A DNA stretch of 64,000 nucleotides from UBA11164 sp034376725. Its GTDB lineage: Bacteria > Pseudomonadota > Gammaproteobacteria > Xanthomonadales > Xanthomonadaceae. The notes beneath the pieces were generated by a model. That model had not been told where the DNA came from, did no database searches, and saw nothing but the letters and a program-made list of their open reading frames with translations. The position numbers were made by a program, and so were the translations under genes. How positions within the stretch are numbered: position 1 is the first letter of the stretch; each line of letters opens with the position of its first letter. The stretch covers positions 8,709 to 72,708 of the forward strand of contig JAXMJH010000086.1 of NCBI GenBank assembly GCA_034376725.1, read 5' to 3'. Of the stretch, positions 1 to 8,597 are shown one piece after another.

Positions 1-489
1 GGAGACGGTGAACACCGCGAAGGTGTCCTCGAAACCGGCGCGGTGCGACATCAGGTGATGCATGGTCACCGGCGCATCGAAGGCATCGTCGACGCGGACC
101 TGCTTGAGGTAGGTATTGATGTCGGCATCGGGGTCGAGCAATCCGCGCTCGATCAGCATCATCACCGCCGTCCAGGTGAAGGTCTTGGACACCGATCCGA
201 TGCGAAACAGCGTTTGGCTGCCGTCGACCGGTGTGCCCGCTTCGACATCGGCCAGGCCATAACCCTTCACCAGCGGGGCTGCGTCGGGCGAGACGATGCC
301 GACAGTCAGTCCCGGCAGATCCTTGTCGCGGACCAGCGCCCGGGCCAGGCCGTCGACAAAGGCGGTCAGCTCGGGATCGGTTTCGGCGACGACCGGCGCG
401 GTGTCCGTTCCGGGCACGGGAATTTCCTGAGCGCCAAGCGACGGACCGGCGAACAAGGCGGCGATTGCGATGGCGAACAGGCGCGACAC
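1..489 (-). CDS. Serine hydrolase, beta-lactamase/PBP-like family (partial, C-terminus outside window)
   Basis: The first 163 codons of a gene that runs off the left edge. I read it on the minus strand from a GTG at 489, preceded by a good ribosome binding site (GGGGAGA). Residues 1-20 look like a signal peptide (small hydrophobic run ending in a Gly-Ala-Gln region). A RIGSVSKTF segment carries the SxxK catalytic Ser-Lys pair of the class C beta-lactamase/D-Ala-D-Ala carboxypeptidase fold, and MHHLMSHRAGFED matches the following conserved block. The likely role is a periplasmic esterase or peptidase. The substrate cannot be told from this fragment. It reads in the same direction as puuB but is separated by 123 bases with no visible link. 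Confidence 0.8.
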   Translation of the reverse strand, partial: MSRLFAIAIAALFAGPSLGAQEIPVPGTDTAPVVAETDPELTAFVDGLARALVRDKDLPGLTVGIVSPDAAPLVKGYGLADVEAGTPVDGSQTLFRIGSVSKTFTWTAVMMLIERGLLDPDADINTYLKQVRVDDAFDAPVTMHHLMSHRAGFEDTFAVFTVS

Positions 490-612
490 GGCGATTCTCC
501 CCAGGCGATGCAAGCGCGGTCCATGGTACGTGAAGCGCTGATGTCTGTCGCATGCGGGCCGGCTGATCAACGCGCTGGCTTGAAACCGCCGTCGCGCCCG
601 GCGCGGGCTACA

Positions 613-1890
613 TCACCACAGCGCGTCGCGGAGTTTGAACCAGGCCATGGCGGCAACCAGGATCGGGGTGCGCAGCAGGCGGCCGCCCGGGAAGTCGTTG
701 TGGCGGATCCGTTCGAAGACGTCCAGCCGCTCGCTCTGACCGCGGATCGCCTCGGCGATCACCCGGCCGGCCAGGCCGGTCGCGGCCACGCCGTGTCCGG
801 AGAAGCCCTGCGCAAAATAGACATTCGGCGTCAGTCGGCCCCAGTGCGGCGCGCGATTGGCGCTGATATCGATCACGCCGCCCCACAGGTAGTCGAAGTC
901 CCGGTCGGCCAACTGCGGAAACACGCGACGCATCCGGCCGCGCATCACGCCGCGCAGGTTCGGCGGCGGCAGATTGGAATAGCTGGCCCGGCCGCCGAAC
1001 AGCAGGCGGTGATCGGCACTGAGCCGGAAGTAGTCCAGGGCCCAGTTCATGTCGGCCACCGCCATGTCGTTTCCGATCAGCGAGCGCGCCAGCTCCTCGC
1101 CCAGCGGCGCGGTGGCGCCGACATAGGTGCCGACCGGCATGATCTTGCGGTCCAGCTCCGGCGCAACACCCCTGATCAGGGCGTTGCCGGCCAGCACCGC
1201 GTGATCGCAGTGGACCTTGCCTTGGCGCGTGTGCAGTACCGGCTTTGCGCCGCGCTGCAGGCGCTCGACCGCGCTGTCCTCGAAGATCTGTACGCCCGCT
1301 GCCTCGGCCGCCCGGGCCAACCCCAGCGCGTAGTTGAGCGGGTGCAGATGGCCGGAATTGGCATCGTAGAGCCCGCCCAGATAACGCGACGAGGCCAGCC
1401 GGGCGCCGAGTTCGGCGCGATCCCACCAGGTCAGCGGGTAGTCGTAGCGTTCGGCCAGTTCCTGTTGCCAGGACCTGAGTTCGGCAATGTGGCGCGGCTT
1501 GATCGCAACATGGGCATGGCCGCTTCGCCAGTCGCAGTCGATGCGGTGGCGTTGGATACGCTCGCGCAGCAGGGCCACGCCTTCCAGCGACCAGTCGAAC
1601 AGCCGCCGGGCATCGGCTTGGCCCACCAGGCCCTCCAGCTTCGATTCGCCGCAGCCCCAGCCGAAGATCACCTGCCCGCCGTTGCGGCCCGAGGCCCCCC
1701 AGCCGACCCGGCTGGCCTCGAGAACGATGACCCGGTAGCCGGCCTGGGCCAGCTCCAGCGCGGCGCTGAGGCCCGTGAAGCCGGCGCCGACGATGCAGAT
1801 GTCGGCTTGGGCGTCGCCGGCCAGCCGGGGACGCTCGGGGGTGTCGTGGGCCGTTGCTGTGTACCAGGACGCGGGATGAGCGATATGCAT
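613..1890 (-). CDS. puuB: FAD-dependent gamma-glutamylputrescine oxidase-like protein
   Basis: A 425-residue DAO-family flavoprotein. An N-terminal Rossmann dinucleotide motif (GAGFTG at residues 35-40) is followed by LEASRVGWGASGRNGGQ, typical of PuuB/PauB enzymes that oxidise gamma-glutamylputrescine to gamma-glutamyl-aminobutyraldehyde with release of ammonia and hydrogen peroxide. The C-terminal part has the family's FSGHGVAATGLAG segment near the flavin. It lies 66 bases downstream of spuI on the same strand, so the two are probably co-transcribed as ligase then oxidase. The ATG at 1890 starts the conserved part and has no strong ribosome binding site. The exact amine substrate is inferred from context. 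Confidence 0.85.
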   Translation of the reverse strand: MHIAHPASWYTATAHDTPERPRLAGDAQADICIVGAGFTGLSAALELAQAGYRVIVLEASRVGWGASGRNGGQVIFGWGCGESKLEGLVGQADARRLFDWSLEGVALLRERIQRHRIDCDWRSGHAHVAIKPRHIAELRSWQQELAERYDYPLTWWDRAELGARLASSRYLGGLYDANSGHLHPLNYALGLARAAEAAGVQIFEDSAVERLQRGAKPVLHTRQGKVHCDHAVLAGNALIRGVAPELDRKIMPVGTYVGATAPLGEELARSLIGNDMAVADMNWALDYFRLSADHRLLFGGRASYSNLPPPNLRGVMRGRMRRVFPQLADRDFDYLWGGVIDISANRAPHWGRLTPNVYFAQGFSGHGVAATGLAGRVIAEAIRGQSERLDVFERIRHNDFPGGRLLRTPILVAAMAWFKLRDALW

Positions 1891-1956
1891 GTCGTTGAGC
1901 CTGTAGTCTTGGGCGCCTGGATCGCGAATCCTGCCCGGCCGCCCGCTCTGCCGCGG

Positions 1957-3324
1957 TCACACCTGGCGCAGGTACCAGTCGATCTCCAGCGAGGTCACCT
2001 CGCGATTGAAACTGCGCAGTTCCTTGAGCTTCTGCTGCCCGAAGATGTGCCGGAAGTCGGCGCCGAAATAGTCGGCGATGAACTCGCTGGCCATGAAATC
2101 GCGCAGCGTGTCGCGCCAGTGCAGTTCGCGCATTTCGGTCTGTTCGTAGGCGTTGCCGATGATCGGCGGGCCGGGGTCGGATGGGTGTTCCAGGCCATGC
2201 AGGATCCCGGCCAGGACAGCGGCGGTGATCAGGTACGGATTGGCGTCGGCGCCGGCGATGCGGTGTTCGATGCGGGTATTGGCGGCATTGCTGTGCGGGA
2301 TGCGCAGCGCCACCGTGCGATTGTTGAAGCCCCAGCTGTCGTTGAGCGGCACAAAGGCATTGAGCACGAAGCGCCGGTAACTGTTGGCGTGTGGCGCGAA
2401 CAGCAGCATGCAGTCCTTGGCGCTGGCCTGCAGACCAGCCACTGCATGGCGCAGCGCATCGCAGGGTGCGTCCGGCGCGCAGGCGAAAATATTGTTGCCC
2501 TCGGCGTCGAGCAGGCTGACGTGAATGTGGGTACCGCTGCCGGCCTGGTCGACGAACGGCTTGGCCATGAAACTGGCCAGCATGTCCTGCTGTTCGGCCA
2601 CCGCCTTGATGGCGCGGCGCAGATACAAGGCGTCGTCGCAGGCCTGCAGGGCATCGGCGCGGTGCTTGAGATTGATCTCGAACTGGCCGGGCGCGTACTC
2701 GGCCACGGCGGTATCGGCCGGAATGCCCTGGGCGGCGCAGACTTCGGCGATGCTGTCGGTGAACGACTGGTAGTCGTTCAAGTCCTGCATGTAGTAAACC
2801 TGCGTGGTGGTATTGCGGGTGCCGGTGGCCGGGTTGATGGAGGCGCGCGGCATGCCCTGGGCGGTCAGCTCGCGATCGACCAGATAGAACTCCAGCTCGA
2901 CCGCCACCACCGGCGTCAATCCGCGCGCGGCGAAGCGGTCCAGCACCCGGCGCAGCACTTCGCGCGGGTTTGCGGGGAACGGCCGCCCGCTGCCGTCTTC
3001 CATGCTCAGCAGGCACTGGAGCATGGGCCGGGACTGCCAGGGTATCGGCCGCAGGCTGCCCGGCACCGGCCGGCAGATGCGGTCCTCGTCGCCGATGTCG
3101 TAGCCCAGGCCGGTTTCCTCGACCGTGTTGCCGGTGATGTCGGTTGCGATCAGCGACATGGGCAGGCAGACGCCATCGGCAAACACTTTCTCCAGTGCGG
3201 CACGTTCGATGCGCTTGCCGCGCAGCAGGCCGTTCATGTCGGGAAGCAGCAGGTCGACCGCGCGACAGTCGGGCAGGGCGGCCAGGGCGGCGGCGTCATC
3301 GGGGCTGAGTGCGGGCGGAGTCAT
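1957..3324 (-). CDS. spuI: Gamma-glutamylpolyamine synthetase, glutamine-synthetase family
   Basis: A 455-residue type III glutamine-synthetase-like ligase (SpuI/PuuA/PauA group) that would ligate glutamate to putrescine or another polyamine using ATP. Visible family blocks are VAVELEFYLV (metal-binding Glu), YAPGQFEIN, GSGTHIHVSLLD (ATP/metal His), SYRRFVLNAFVP and NNRTVALRIP, then ADANPYLITAA near the end. I start at the ATG at 3324 (MTPPALSPDD). An upstream in-frame start at 3405 would add 27 unconserved residues and overlap the promoter region. It is divergent from spuA across 264 bases, the arrangement of spuI and spuA in Pseudomonas aeruginosa. A second family member, spuB, lies nearby. 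Confidence 0.88.
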   Translation of the reverse strand: MTPPALSPDDAAALAALPDCRAVDLLLPDMNGLLRGKRIERAALEKVFADGVCLPMSLIATDITGNTVEETGLGYDIGDEDRICRPVPGSLRPIPWQSRPMLQCLLSMEDGSGRPFPANPREVLRRVLDRFAARGLTPVVAVELEFYLVDRELTAQGMPRASINPATGTRNTTTQVYYMQDLNDYQSFTDSIAEVCAAQGIPADTAVAEYAPGQFEINLKHRADALQACDDALYLRRAIKAVAEQQDMLASFMAKPFVDQAGSGTHIHVSLLDAEGNNIFACAPDAPCDALRHAVAGLQASAKDCMLLFAPHANSYRRFVLNAFVPLNDSWGFNNRTVALRIPHSNAANTRIEHRIAGADANPYLITAAVLAGILHGLEHPSDPGPPIIGNAYEQTEMRELHWRDTLRDFMASEFIADYFGADFRHIFGQQKLKELRSFNREVTSLEIDWYLRQV

Positions 3325-3365
3325 GGGCTGGAAAACTCGACAGGATGCGATTGAGATGTCTCGGG

Positions 3366-3395
3366 ATACTAGCAGAGGCTTCGCCGAAGTGTAAA
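3366..3395 (-). promoter_or_regulatory. Candidate sigma-70 promoter for spuI-puuB with palindromic spacer
   Basis: On the minus strand a TTTACA hexamer (3390-3395) is followed after 18 bases by TAGTAT (3366-3371), placing a start site about 35 bases before the spuI ATG. The spacer contains a perfect 11-base palindrome, CTTCGCCGAAG (3379-3389), which could bind a repressor. The hexamers are seen; promoter and operator function are inferred. Confidence 0.4.
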
Positions 3396-3414
3396 AAATA
3401 CTCAACGATAATTC

Positions 3415-3430
3415 TGGTGGTGAGGTTGCC
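3415..3430 (+). promoter_or_regulatory. Candidate sigma-54 promoter facing spuA
   Basis: The sequence TGGTGGT-GAGG-TTGCC has the conserved GG (3416-3417) and GC (3428-3429) of sigma-54 -24/-12 elements, with the required 12-base offset. It lies 158 bases upstream of the spuA ATG. Nitrogen-controlled use of amines makes RpoN plausible here. I did not recognise an activator site. Confidence 0.4.
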
Positions 3431-3588
3431 TGCTTCGGCTCTTTTTAGCTCTTAAACAGGCGTATAACCGGCGGAGTGCGGCTGCAGATTCCGCCGAGGT
3501 GTGCAGAATGTTGGGTCAAACCGTTGATAAAATGAAACAGTCGGGTTAGGGTGAAGGCTTCGTGCCCCTACCCATGCTGTGACGGCCC

Positions 3589-4347
3589 ATGAGTCGAATC
3601 CCCCTGGTTGGCCTGCCCGCAGACCGAAAGCAGATCGGCCTGCACCCGTTCCACGCGGTCGGCGAAAAGTACCTGCGGGCGGTGATCGACGGGGCGGGCG
3701 CGCTGCCGCTGGTGGTGCCGGCGCTGAGCGATGCGCTGTCGCTGCCGGAACTGCTGGAACGGCTCGACGGAATCCTGCTGACCGGTTCGCCCAGCAACAT
3801 CGAGCCGCACCATTACAGCGACGAGCCCAGCTACGAAGGCAACGACCACGACCCGCACCGCGATGCGGTCAATCTGCCGCTGATCGGCATGGCGATCGAA
3901 ATGAACGTGCCGGTGCTGGCGATCTGCAGAGGCTTTCAGGAAGTCAATGTCGCCCTCGGCGGCGCGCTGCATCAGAAGGTGCAGGAAGTCGATGGTCTCG
4001 CCGACCACCGCGAGGACAAGTCGCTGCCGGTCGAACAGCAATACGCACCGGTGCATCCGGTCCGGCTGGCCGAAGGCAGCCTGCTGGCGCAGATAGCGGG
4101 CGGGCCGGAAGCGATGGTCAACTCCCTGCACGGACAGGGCGTGGCGCGTCTTGGCCACGGGCTGATTGCCGAGGCCTGGGCGCCCGATGGACTGGTCGAG
4201 GCGGTCCGGCTCGATCGCGATGATCGTTTTCTGTTTGCCGTGCAGTGGCATCCGGAATGGCAAGTGACGCACAACCCCTTCTATCTCGGCCTGTTTCGTG
4301 CCTTTGGCGCGGCCTGCCGGGAACGTGCCAACCAAAGGAAGTACTGA
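3589..4347 (+). CDS. spuA: Gamma-glutamyl-gamma-aminobutyrate hydrolase (class I glutamine amidotransferase-like)
   Basis: A 252-residue peptidase C26 family protein that hydrolyses gamma-glutamyl-GABA to glutamate and GABA, the last step of the gamma-glutamylated putrescine route (E. coli PuuD equivalent). The nucleophile is Cys113 in LAICRGFQE, and the His221/Glu223 pair is in VQWHPEWQ. N-terminal IPLVGLPADR and LTGSPSNIEPHHY are typical. The length matches the family. It is the first gene of the plus-strand run and ends 2 bases before spuB. It must not be confused with the unrelated urate hydroxylase at 59184, also called PuuD. Confidence 0.9.
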   Translation: MSRIPLVGLPADRKQIGLHPFHAVGEKYLRAVIDGAGALPLVVPALSDALSLPELLERLDGILLTGSPSNIEPHHYSDEPSYEGNDHDPHRDAVNLPLIGMAIEMNVPVLAICRGFQEVNVALGGALHQKVQEVDGLADHREDKSLPVEQQYAPVHPVRLAEGSLLAQIAGGPEAMVNSLHGQGVARLGHGLIAEAWAPDGLVEAVRLDRDDRFLFAVQWHPEWQVTHNPFYLGLFRAFGAACRERANQRKY

Positions 4348-4349
4348 TC

Positions 4350-5768
4350 ATGCCCGCCCGAAAACGCCCGAAGACCAAGGCCCCCAAGGTGGCCAGTCGC
4401 ACGGCCGGTAAAAAAGCCGAGCAGCAGGAGAACGCGCTCAAACAGTGGCTGCGCGAACGCAACATCACCGAGGTGGAATGCCTGGTGCCGGATCTGACCG
4501 GCAACGCGCGCGGCAAGATCATCCCGGCGGCCAAGTTTTCTCACGATTACGGCTCGCGGCTTCCCGAGGGCATCTTCGTCACCACGGTGACCGGCGACTA
4601 TCCCGACGAATACGACGACCTGGTCTCGCCGACCGATGCCGACATGCATCTGCGGCCCGATCCGACCACGGTCTGCCTGGTGCCGTGGGCCACCGACCCG
4701 ACCGCACAGATCATCCACGATTGCTTCACACGCGACGGCCGACCGCATGAGCTGGCGCCGCGCAACGTGTTGCGCCGGGTTCTGGCGCTGTTCGACGGAC
4801 TGGGCCTGAAGCCGGTGGTGGCGCCGGAAGTCGAGTTTTTCCTGGTCCAGCGCAATACCGATCCGGATTTTCCGTTGCTGCCCCCGGCTGGCCGCTCGGG
4901 CCGGCCGGAAACCGCGCGGCAGTCGTTCTCGATCGATGCGGTCAACGAGTTCGACCCGGTGCTGGACGACATGTACGACGCCTGCGACGCCATGGGGCTG
5001 GACGTCGACACCCTGGTCCACGAAAGCGGCGCGGCGCAGCTGGAAGTCAATTTTCAGCATGGCGAAGCGATGTCGCGTGCCGATCAGGTGTTTCTGTTCA
5101 AGCGCACCATGCGCGAGATGGCGCTGCGCCACGGCATGTACGCCACATTCCTGGCCAAGCCGATGGAGAACGAGCCGGGCAGCGCGATGCACGTGCATCA
5201 AAGTCTGGTCGATGCGACAACCGGCGTGAACGTGTTCGCTGGCGAACGCGAGGGCGAGCACAGCGATCTGTTCATGCACTACCTGGGTGGCCTGCAGAAG
5301 TACATTCCCTATGCGATGGCGCTGCTGGCGCCTAACGTCAATTCCTACCGCCGTCTGGTCTATGGCGAGGTGTCGCCGATCAACACCCACTGGGGCTACG
5401 ACAACCGCACCTGCGGCCTCCGGGTGCCGGTGGATACGGTGGAGAACACCCGCGTGGAATGTCGCTACGCCGGCTCCGACGCCAATCCCTATCTCGCCAT
5501 GGCGGCAACGCTGGCCTGCGGCTATTTGGGTATCCAGGAACGGCTGATGCCTGATGAGCCGTTGACCACCGACGCAAAAAAGCGGGGTTTCGATCTTCCG
5601 CGCTCGCTGGAGGATGCGCTGGAACTGCTGGTCGAATGCGAGCCGCTGAAGGCGGTGTTCGGCCAACGCTTCGTGGCGGCCTATGCGGCGGTGAAGAAAA
5701 AAGAGTACGAGACGTTCTTCCGGGTCATCAGCTCGTGGGAGCGCGAATTCCTGTTGTTGAACGTTTGA
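4350..5768 (+). CDS. spuB: Glutamine-synthetase-family gamma-glutamylamine ligase, second paralogue
   Basis: A 472-residue glutamine-synthetase-like ligase. The ATG at 4350 follows an AAAGGAAG ribosome binding site. A longer in-frame reading from 4245 would overlap the spuA coding end. The first about 30 residues are Lys/Arg/Ala-rich and unconserved. Then come VECLVPDLTGNARGKIIP, VVAPEVEFFLV, HESGAAQLEVNF, GSAMHVHQSL, SYRRLVYGEV, DNRTCGLRVP and SDANPYLAMAA, which cover the metal, ATP and glutamate sites. The family suggests gamma-glutamylation of a polyamine or monoamine. Whether it differs from SpuI in substrate cannot be read from sequence. It is followed by an unusual repeat array before spuC. 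Confidence 0.85.
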   Translation: MPARKRPKTKAPKVASRTAGKKAEQQENALKQWLRERNITEVECLVPDLTGNARGKIIPAAKFSHDYGSRLPEGIFVTTVTGDYPDEYDDLVSPTDADMHLRPDPTTVCLVPWATDPTAQIIHDCFTRDGRPHELAPRNVLRRVLALFDGLGLKPVVAPEVEFFLVQRNTDPDFPLLPPAGRSGRPETARQSFSIDAVNEFDPVLDDMYDACDAMGLDVDTLVHESGAAQLEVNFQHGEAMSRADQVFLFKRTMREMALRHGMYATFLAKPMENEPGSAMHVHQSLVDATTGVNVFAGEREGEHSDLFMHYLGGLQKYIPYAMALLAPNVNSYRRLVYGEVSPINTHWGYDNRTCGLRVPVDTVENTRVECRYAGSDANPYLAMAATLACGYLGIQERLMPDEPLTTDAKKRGFDLPRSLEDALELLVECEPLKAVFGQRFVAAYAAVKKKEYETFFRVISSWEREFLLLNV

Positions 5769-5772
5769 GGCT

Positions 5773-5951
5773 GGGAGTCGGGAATCGGGAATCGGGAATC
5801 GGGAATCGGGAATCGGGAGTCGGGAGTCGGGAGTCGGGAGTCGGGAAGCGGGAGTCGGGAAGCGGGAAGCGGGAAGCGGAAAGCGGAAAGCGGGAAGCGG
5901 GAAGCGGGAAGCGGGAAGCGGGAAGCGAGGCGAGGCGGGGCGGGGCGGGGC
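5773..5951. repeat. Tandem heptamer array (22 copies) followed by 5 pentamers
   Basis: From 5773 to 5926 there are 22 uninterrupted 7-base units: GGGAATC (5 copies), GGGAGTC (6), GGGAAGC (9) and GGAAAGC (2). The type shifts from GGGAATC through GGGAGTC to GGGAAGC along the array. Five pentamers (GAGGC twice, then GGGGC three times) continue to 5951. GGG every seven bases fits the pattern for G-quadruplex formation on the coding strand. It lies four bases after the spuB stop, inside an otherwise tight operon. Confidence 0.97.
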
Positions 5952-5972
5952 AGGAATTGAGTTTGCCGTCAG

Positions 5973-5988
5973 CCCGGCGAATGCCGGG
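5973..5988. repeat. REP-like short hairpin upstream of spuC
   Basis: CCCGGC and GCCGGG arms (6 bp, perfect) around a GAAT loop. This resembles the short GC-rich palindromes scattered between genes in xanthomonads. Family membership is an inference from one copy. Confidence 0.5.
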
Positions 5989-6029
5989 ATACATTTGAAA
6001 TGCGGGCATAGAGCGAGGATCGGAGCGAC

Positions 6030-7403
6030 ATGGAGCATCTGGATCACACACAACTTCAGCAACTGGATGCTGCGCACCATCTGCATCCGTTCAACGACAA
6101 TGCGGCGCTGGCCAGACAGGGCACCCGGATACTGACCCGGGGCGAGGGGGTCTACGTCTGGGACGACCAGGGCAACAAACTGCTGGACGCCTTTGCCGGC
6201 TTGTGGTGCGTGAACATCGGCTACGGCCGGCGTGAACTGGGCGAAGTGGCATCGAAGCAGATGACGCAACTGGCCTACTACAACAGCTTCTTTCAATGCA
6301 CCACCGAGCCGACCATCCGGCTGGCCGCCAAGCTGGCCGAGCTGACGCCGGGCGATCTCAATCATGTGTTCTTTGCCAACTCCGGTTCGGAGGCCAACGA
6401 CACCATCCTCCGGCTGGTGCGGCATTTCTGGGCCGTACAGGGCCATCCGGGCAAGAACATCGTCATCGGTCGTCACAACGGTTACCACGGCTCCACCGTG
6501 GCCGGTGCCAGCCTGGGCGGCATGAAGGCGATGCACGGTCAGGGCGGCCTGCCGATTCCCGACATCCACCACATCGAGCCGCCGTTCTGGTTCGCCGATG
6601 GCGGCGATCTGGAGCCGGAGGAATACGGATTGGTCGCGGCGCGCCGGCTGGAGGAGAAGATTCTCGAACTCGGCCCGGACCGCGTCGCCGCCTTCATCGG
6701 CGAGCCGATCATGGGCGCGATCGGCGTGTGGATTCCGCCGATGAGCTATTGGCCGGAAATCCAGCGGATCTGCCGCAAGTACGATGTGCTGCTGATCGCC
6801 GACGAGGTGATCTGCGGGTTCGGCCGCACCGGGCACTGGTTCGCCAGCGAGCATTTCGGCATCCAGCCCGACATCATGACCATCGCCAAGGGGCTGACCT
6901 CGGGCTATATCCCGCTGGGTGGCGTGATGTTCGGCGACCGCGTCGCGCATGTCCTGAAAAACCAGGGCGGCGAGCTGGCTCATGGTTACACCTATTCCGG
7001 ACACCCGGTATGCGCGGCGGTGGCCCTGGAGAACATCCGCATCCTCGAAGAGGAGCGGATCGTCGAGAACTGCCGCACCGACATCGGCCCCTATCTGGCC
7101 GAGCGCTGGCGCGCACTGGGCGATCATCCGCTGGTTGGAGAGGTGCGCATCACCGGCATGGTCGGCGCCCTGGAGCTGGTGCCCAGCAAGCCGGAGCGAC
7201 GATTCTTCGCCGATCGCGGCAAGGTCGGCGCACTGTGCCGCGATGTCGCGCTGAAGAATGGTCTCATCCTTCGGGCCACCTATGATTCAATGCTGTTGTC
7301 GCCCCCGCTCGTGATCACCCGCGAGCAGGTGGATGAACTGGTCGACAAGATCCACAGGTCACTGGACGAGACCGCCGATGCACTGGGCAATGGCCGCACT
7401 TGA
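6030..7403 (+). CDS. spuC: Putrescine--pyruvate aminotransferase-like class III aminotransferase
   Basis: A 457-residue PLP-dependent class III aminotransferase. Lys287 in IMTIAKGLTSGY is the Schiff-base lysine, and LLIADEVICGFGRTG carries the Asp that contacts the pyridine nitrogen. The N-terminal HLHPFNDNAAL is characteristic of the SpuC/polyamine:pyruvate group. The expected reaction is putrescine plus pyruvate to 4-aminobutanal plus alanine, a route parallel to the gamma-glutamyl pathway. GGAG lies 6 bases before the ATG. The gene sits between spuB (261 bases upstream, gap filled largely by the heptamer array) and spuD. Confidence 0.88.
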   Translation: MEHLDHTQLQQLDAAHHLHPFNDNAALARQGTRILTRGEGVYVWDDQGNKLLDAFAGLWCVNIGYGRRELGEVASKQMTQLAYYNSFFQCTTEPTIRLAAKLAELTPGDLNHVFFANSGSEANDTILRLVRHFWAVQGHPGKNIVIGRHNGYHGSTVAGASLGGMKAMHGQGGLPIPDIHHIEPPFWFADGGDLEPEEYGLVAARRLEEKILELGPDRVAAFIGEPIMGAIGVWIPPMSYWPEIQRICRKYDVLLIADEVICGFGRTGHWFASEHFGIQPDIMTIAKGLTSGYIPLGGVMFGDRVAHVLKNQGGELAHGYTYSGHPVCAAVALENIRILEEERIVENCRTDIGPYLAERWRALGDHPLVGEVRITGMVGALELVPSKPERRFFADRGKVGALCRDVALKNGLILRATYDSMLLSPPLVITREQVDELVDKIHRSLDETADALGNGRT

Positions 7404-7460
7404 TCGAGGCCGGGCAAGCCTGGCGCCACTTGTATTTCTTACGAGCACGGGAGAATCGCC

Positions 7461-8591
7461 ATGAAGACACGTCTACTTTTCACCGCCGTTGCGCTGGGCC
7501 TGCTGGCCGGCTGCGGTGGACAGCAATCGGAAGCGCCCGCCGACGGGGCGGCCGCAGCGGAAGAAAGAAAAGTTCTTTTCGTCTACAACTGGTCGGATTA
7601 CATCGCCGACGACACGATCGCCCAGTTCGAGGCCGAAACCGGGATCAAGGTCACCTACGACGTGTTCGACAGCAACGAAGTGCTGGAGGCCAAGCTGATG
7701 GCCGGCAACACCGGCTACGACATCGTCGTTCCGTCGCTGTCGTTTCTGGCCCGGCAGATCATGGCTGGCGTGTTTCAGCCGCTGGACATCACCAAGCTGA
7801 GCAACTACGGGAATCTGGACGACAGCCTGATGCAGCGGATCGCCGCCAGCGACCCACGCAACGCGCATTCGGTGCCGTACCTCTGGGGCACCACGGGCAT
7901 CGGCTACAACGTGGGCAAGGTGGCCGAGGCGCTGGGCGAAGACTACGAAGTGACCAGCTGGGATCTGATTTTCAATCCGGAGAACGCCGCCAAGGTTTCC
8001 GGCTGTGGCCTGGCACTGCTCGACGCGCCTTCCGAAATCCTGCCGATCGCGCTGCAGTACCTGGGCGAGGACCCGAACAGCTTCGACGAGGAGGTGATCA
8101 AGAAGGCCGAGGCGCTGATGCTGAGCATCCGCCCGCATGTCACTTACTTTCATTCCTCGCAGTACATCAACGACCTGGCCAACGGCGACATCTGCGTGGC
8201 GGTGGGTTGGTCGGGCGATGTATTCCAGGCTGCCGATCGCGCCAGCGAAGCCGACAACGGCGTCGAGGTCGATTACGCCATTCCCGACGAAGGCGCGCCG
8301 ATGTGGTTCGACATGCTGGCGATTCCCAAGGACGCCAAGCATCCGGATAACGCGCACAAGTTCATCGATTTCCTGATGCGCCCCGAAGTGATCGCCGAGG
8401 TTTCCAACTACGTGGCCTACGCCAGCGGCAACGCCGCCTCGCTGGAACTGGTCGACGAGGAAGTCCGCGACAATCCGGGCGTCTATCCGCCGCCCGAGGT
8501 GATGGAGAAACTCTACCCGCTGAAGGTGCTGCCGCCCGAAGTGGATCGCCTGTACAACCGCATCTGGACTACGGTTCGGACGGGTCGGTAA
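7461..8591 (+). CDS. spuD: Polyamine ABC transporter substrate-binding lipoprotein (PotF/SpuD family)
   Basis: A 376-residue extracytoplasmic binding protein. MKTRLLFTAVALGLLAGC is a lipoprotein signal with lipobox LAGC, so Cys18 would be lipidated and the protein membrane-tethered. VYNWSDYIADDTIAQFEAETGIKV and the following VFDSNEVLEAKL block are hallmarks of PotD/PotF polyamine binders. Pseudomonas aeruginosa has two binding-protein genes here (spuD and spuE); this locus has only one. GGGAGA precedes the ATG. A strong hairpin follows the stop codon, a common device for making more binding protein than membrane components. Confidence 0.9.
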   Translation: MKTRLLFTAVALGLLAGCGGQQSEAPADGAAAAEERKVLFVYNWSDYIADDTIAQFEAETGIKVTYDVFDSNEVLEAKLMAGNTGYDIVVPSLSFLARQIMAGVFQPLDITKLSNYGNLDDSLMQRIAASDPRNAHSVPYLWGTTGIGYNVGKVAEALGEDYEVTSWDLIFNPENAAKVSGCGLALLDAPSEILPIALQYLGEDPNSFDEEVIKKAEALMLSIRPHVTYFHSSQYINDLANGDICVAVGWSGDVFQAADRASEADNGVEVDYAIPDEGAPMWFDMLAIPKDAKHPDNAHKFIDFLMRPEVIAEVSNYVAYASGNAASLELVDEEVRDNPGVYPPPEVMEKLYPLKVLPPEVDRLYNRIWTTVRTGR

Positions 8592-8597
8592 GCCACT

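Noticed and set aside
43..3354. 1103-codon open frame on the plus strand
   Set aside because: It lies antisense to puuB and spuI, which have clear family motifs. Its translation is low-complexity Arg/Gly/Gln-rich, as usual for shadow frames in GC-rich DNA.
5773..5951. CRISPR array
   Set aside because: The units are 7 bases with no spacers and no cas genes are near. It is a simple tandem repeat.
4281..7127. 948-codon open frame on the minus strand
   Set aside because: Antisense to spuB and spuC. Its middle is translated heptamer repeat (Phe-Pro-Leu-Pro-Ala runs), not a repeat protein.
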